Source of the DNA: Euryarchaeota archaeon UBA91
GTDB lineage: Archaea > Thermoplasmatota > Poseidoniia > Poseidoniales > Poseidoniaceae
DNA: 5,106 nucleotides
Reading direction: 5' to 3'
Assembly (NCBI GenBank): GCA_002499705.1
Contig: DAMU01000016.1
Span: 1-5,106, forward strand
The notes beneath the pieces were generated by a model. The model was not told the origin of the DNA. It did not search any database and was given only the letters and a program-made list of their open reading frames with translations. The translations under genes were made by a program, and so were the position numbers. Positions 3,786 to 5,106 of the stretch are shown here, piece after piece. Each line of letters opens with the position of its first letter. Position 1 is the first letter of the stretch.

Positions 3786-5106
3786 TTAATATGAATCAGG
3801 AGAGAGACTAAGCCCAGTTAATTTTAGTAATTCATCGGTCCTAAACCCGTCAGGCAATTTATCAGAGGAACGATTTGCGTGAGTAATTTGATGGTGCTGG
3901 CTGGTTGATGTCGTTGTATGCCCTTCCGAGTCCGTACTCGTCGAAGTAACAGTATAGGTATGCAAGAGGGATGATGAATCAAGAGAGATTTTTGACTTCA
4001 TCGTTTTCGGTTTATTTCTCCAACTTTTGGAAATAACGAGGGTGTTTTCAACTCCAAGATGCTCTATGTGATGCTTCCCAGTCGAAAGGTAATACACCAA
4101 ATATCCGCCAATAAGGTAAAGCATAACGATCAGAACCATTCCAATAATTCCAAGCCCTCCCTGAGCGTTTTCGCTGACTTCATTGAGAGTTCCGTCAGCA
4201 TTGTAAGTGTGCAACGATACTACTTGGTATTGAAATGAGTCTTGCAAATATTGAACTGAATCTATTGAACCGTAGTTATCATTACCATTCGGATACAAGT
4301 AGACCGCCTCGCCATAAAATGGTAAGACCGGTTCAGCACTTTCATTTTCCAAAAAGACTGGAGTCTCATCACACCAATTTGGCAGGATTACCTTGCTTTC
4401 AATGTCAACCACTTCTTGCATTGTTGTGTTCTCGTCAAATGGTGATTTCAGCGACACTGCCATACAATAATACATCCAGTTATCGAGAACGTCTGGACCT
4501 GCACGCGTTTCATTGGAAGTGTCGGAAAAACTCGAGTTTTGTCCAAATGAATCGGTGCAATACCAATGCATTGCCTGAGACTCACAATAATAATTGGAAT
4601 ATGGATATCCGTCCATTGAGACTGATTGTTCATTTTCTGCACAATACCATTGTTCTATTTGAGAACTGCCACCCATCCATTCACAATGGCCATAAACAAC
4701 CCAATCAAAGTCTGGGTCTGGATAATAATCAAACTCAGCAAATCCATAGACTCCTCCATCTCCGATTACTTCCCAGCGAAGAACCTCGTTAAAGTGACCA
4801 TAATTATAGGAAAAGTGCGATGCTATGACATGATCACCGCTGTATGAATACGACACTTGACGAGATTCGTCACCATTTACACAATGCAATTGTTCATCTT
4901 CTAAATATTCAAAAGAGCCCCAGCAATCATCAGCATTACCAACATCGAATGCGAAGAAAGCAAGGGGTAAACTCACTAAAACAAGAGCCACGACCATCAT
5001 GAAGATTGCTGGAGATGAAACGACTTTCGCATACAGTTCTTGAGGCTCTCCTGCTCTGTAGTCAGGAACTCTTGGTTCGACAATTCTTTCGGGCTCTCCG
5101 CTTGAA
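3786..5106 (-). CDS. Partial membrane protein: Cys-loop ectodomain between two TM helices, Ser/Thr-rich cytoplasmic tail (N terminus outside window)
   Basis: The frame is open to the window edge. Thirty-five codons precede the ATG at 5000, encoding a Pro/Glu-rich stretch (GEPERIVEPRVPDYRAGEP) that looks translated, so the start probably lies beyond 5106. Numbered from that ATG, residues 2-19 are a membrane helix. Residues 21-281 form an acidic, Tyr/Trp-rich outer domain, residues 282-306 a Gly-rich second helix, and 309-404 a tail with basic then Ser/Thr-rich segments (TSTSTDS, TTTSTS). All eight Cys (26, 40, 106, 120, 139, 148, 179, 210) are in the outer domain and could pair in order. Three Cys loops look repeated. 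Four N-x-S/T sequons (155, 163, 191, 219) cluster there, fitting archaeal N-glycosylation. It ends with TAA at 3786-3788. A surface receptor, sensor or adhesin is possible, but the family is unrecognised. Confidence 0.88.
   Translation of the reverse strand, partial: SSGEPERIVEPRVPDYRAGEPQELYAKVVSSPAIFMMVVALVLVSLPLAFFAFDVGNADDCWGSFEYLEDEQLHCVNGDESRQVSYSYSGDHVIASHFSYNYGHFNEVLRWEVIGDGGVYGFAEFDYYPDPDFDWVVYGHCEWMGGSSQIEQWYCAENEQSVSMDGYPYSNYYCESQAMHWYCTDSFGQNSSFSDTSNETRAGPDVLDNWMYYCMAVSLKSPFDENTTMQEVVDIESKVILPNWCDETPVFLENESAEPVLPFYGEAVYLYPNGNDNYGSIDSVQYLQDSFQYQVVSLHTYNADGTLNEVSENAQGGLGIIGMVLIVMLYLIGGYLVYYLSTGKHHIEHLGVENTLVISKSWRNKPKTMKSKISLDSSSLLHTYTVTSTSTDSEGHTTTSTSQHHQITHANRSSDKLPDGFRTDELLKLTGLSLSPDSY

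Noticed and set aside
3775..3788. Palindrome TAAGCA-TG-TGCTTA overlapping the stop of the large membrane gene.
   Set aside because: Six-base arms with a two-base centre cannot form a stable RNA hairpin, and a single 14-base palindrome in 5 kb is expected by chance.
4235..4792. A 185-codon plus-strand reading frame opposite the ectodomain gene.
   Set aside because: It is rich in His, Asn and Leu as expected for the antisense of a Tyr/Asp/Glu-rich coding strand, has no domain logic, and sits fully inside a well-supported gene.

Overview
The window looks like compact prokaryotic DNA with an archaeal flavour. Intergenic gaps are short, there are TATA-like AT elements about 30 bases ahead of two start codons, a GGTGAG ribosome site precedes one ATG, and a secreted-face domain is dense in N-x-S/T sequons. 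Together with a leucine-catabolism-type acyl-CoA dehydrogenase, a small zinc ribbon and anonymous membrane proteins, this would fit a marine planktonic euryarchaeote (Poseidoniales/Marine Group II type). That placement is an inference from style only. There is no rRNA, tRNA or taxonomic marker gene here, and a bacterial source is not excluded.

Layout. Bases 1-1737 are read on the plus strand and hold three membrane-protein genes. The first is the 3' part of a protein with a Lys/Ala-rich helix, a coiled coil and four membrane segments. Two small two-helix membrane proteins follow (966-1379 and 1395-1649). After them comes an orphan 54-base copy of the first gene's own 3' end (1684-1737), diverged almost only at synonymous sites. 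Bases 1727-5106 are read on the minus strand. In transcription order they hold a large membrane-anchored ectodomain protein cut by the window end (5106-3786), a 58-residue zinc ribbon (3743-3567), a small very basic protein (3484-2978) and an isovaleryl-CoA-dehydrogenase-like enzyme (2920-1727). The two blocks converge and overlap by 11 bases at 1727-1737.

How the parts relate. Only the dehydrogenase has a confident biochemical role (FAD-dependent alpha,beta-dehydrogenation of a branched or short acyl-CoA). The other genes are hypothetical, and co-orientation alone does not make a pathway. The most informative non-gene signals are two. One is the displaced 3'-end copy, which brackets the two small membrane genes in the way an integrated or swapped cassette would. 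The other is the reading frame that runs, apart from one TAA, from the ectodomain protein's cytoplasmic tail through a Pro-rich linker into the zinc ribbon. I found no CRISPR array, transposase, integrase, tRNA or recognisable defence system, and no gene-free stretch longer than 300 bases.
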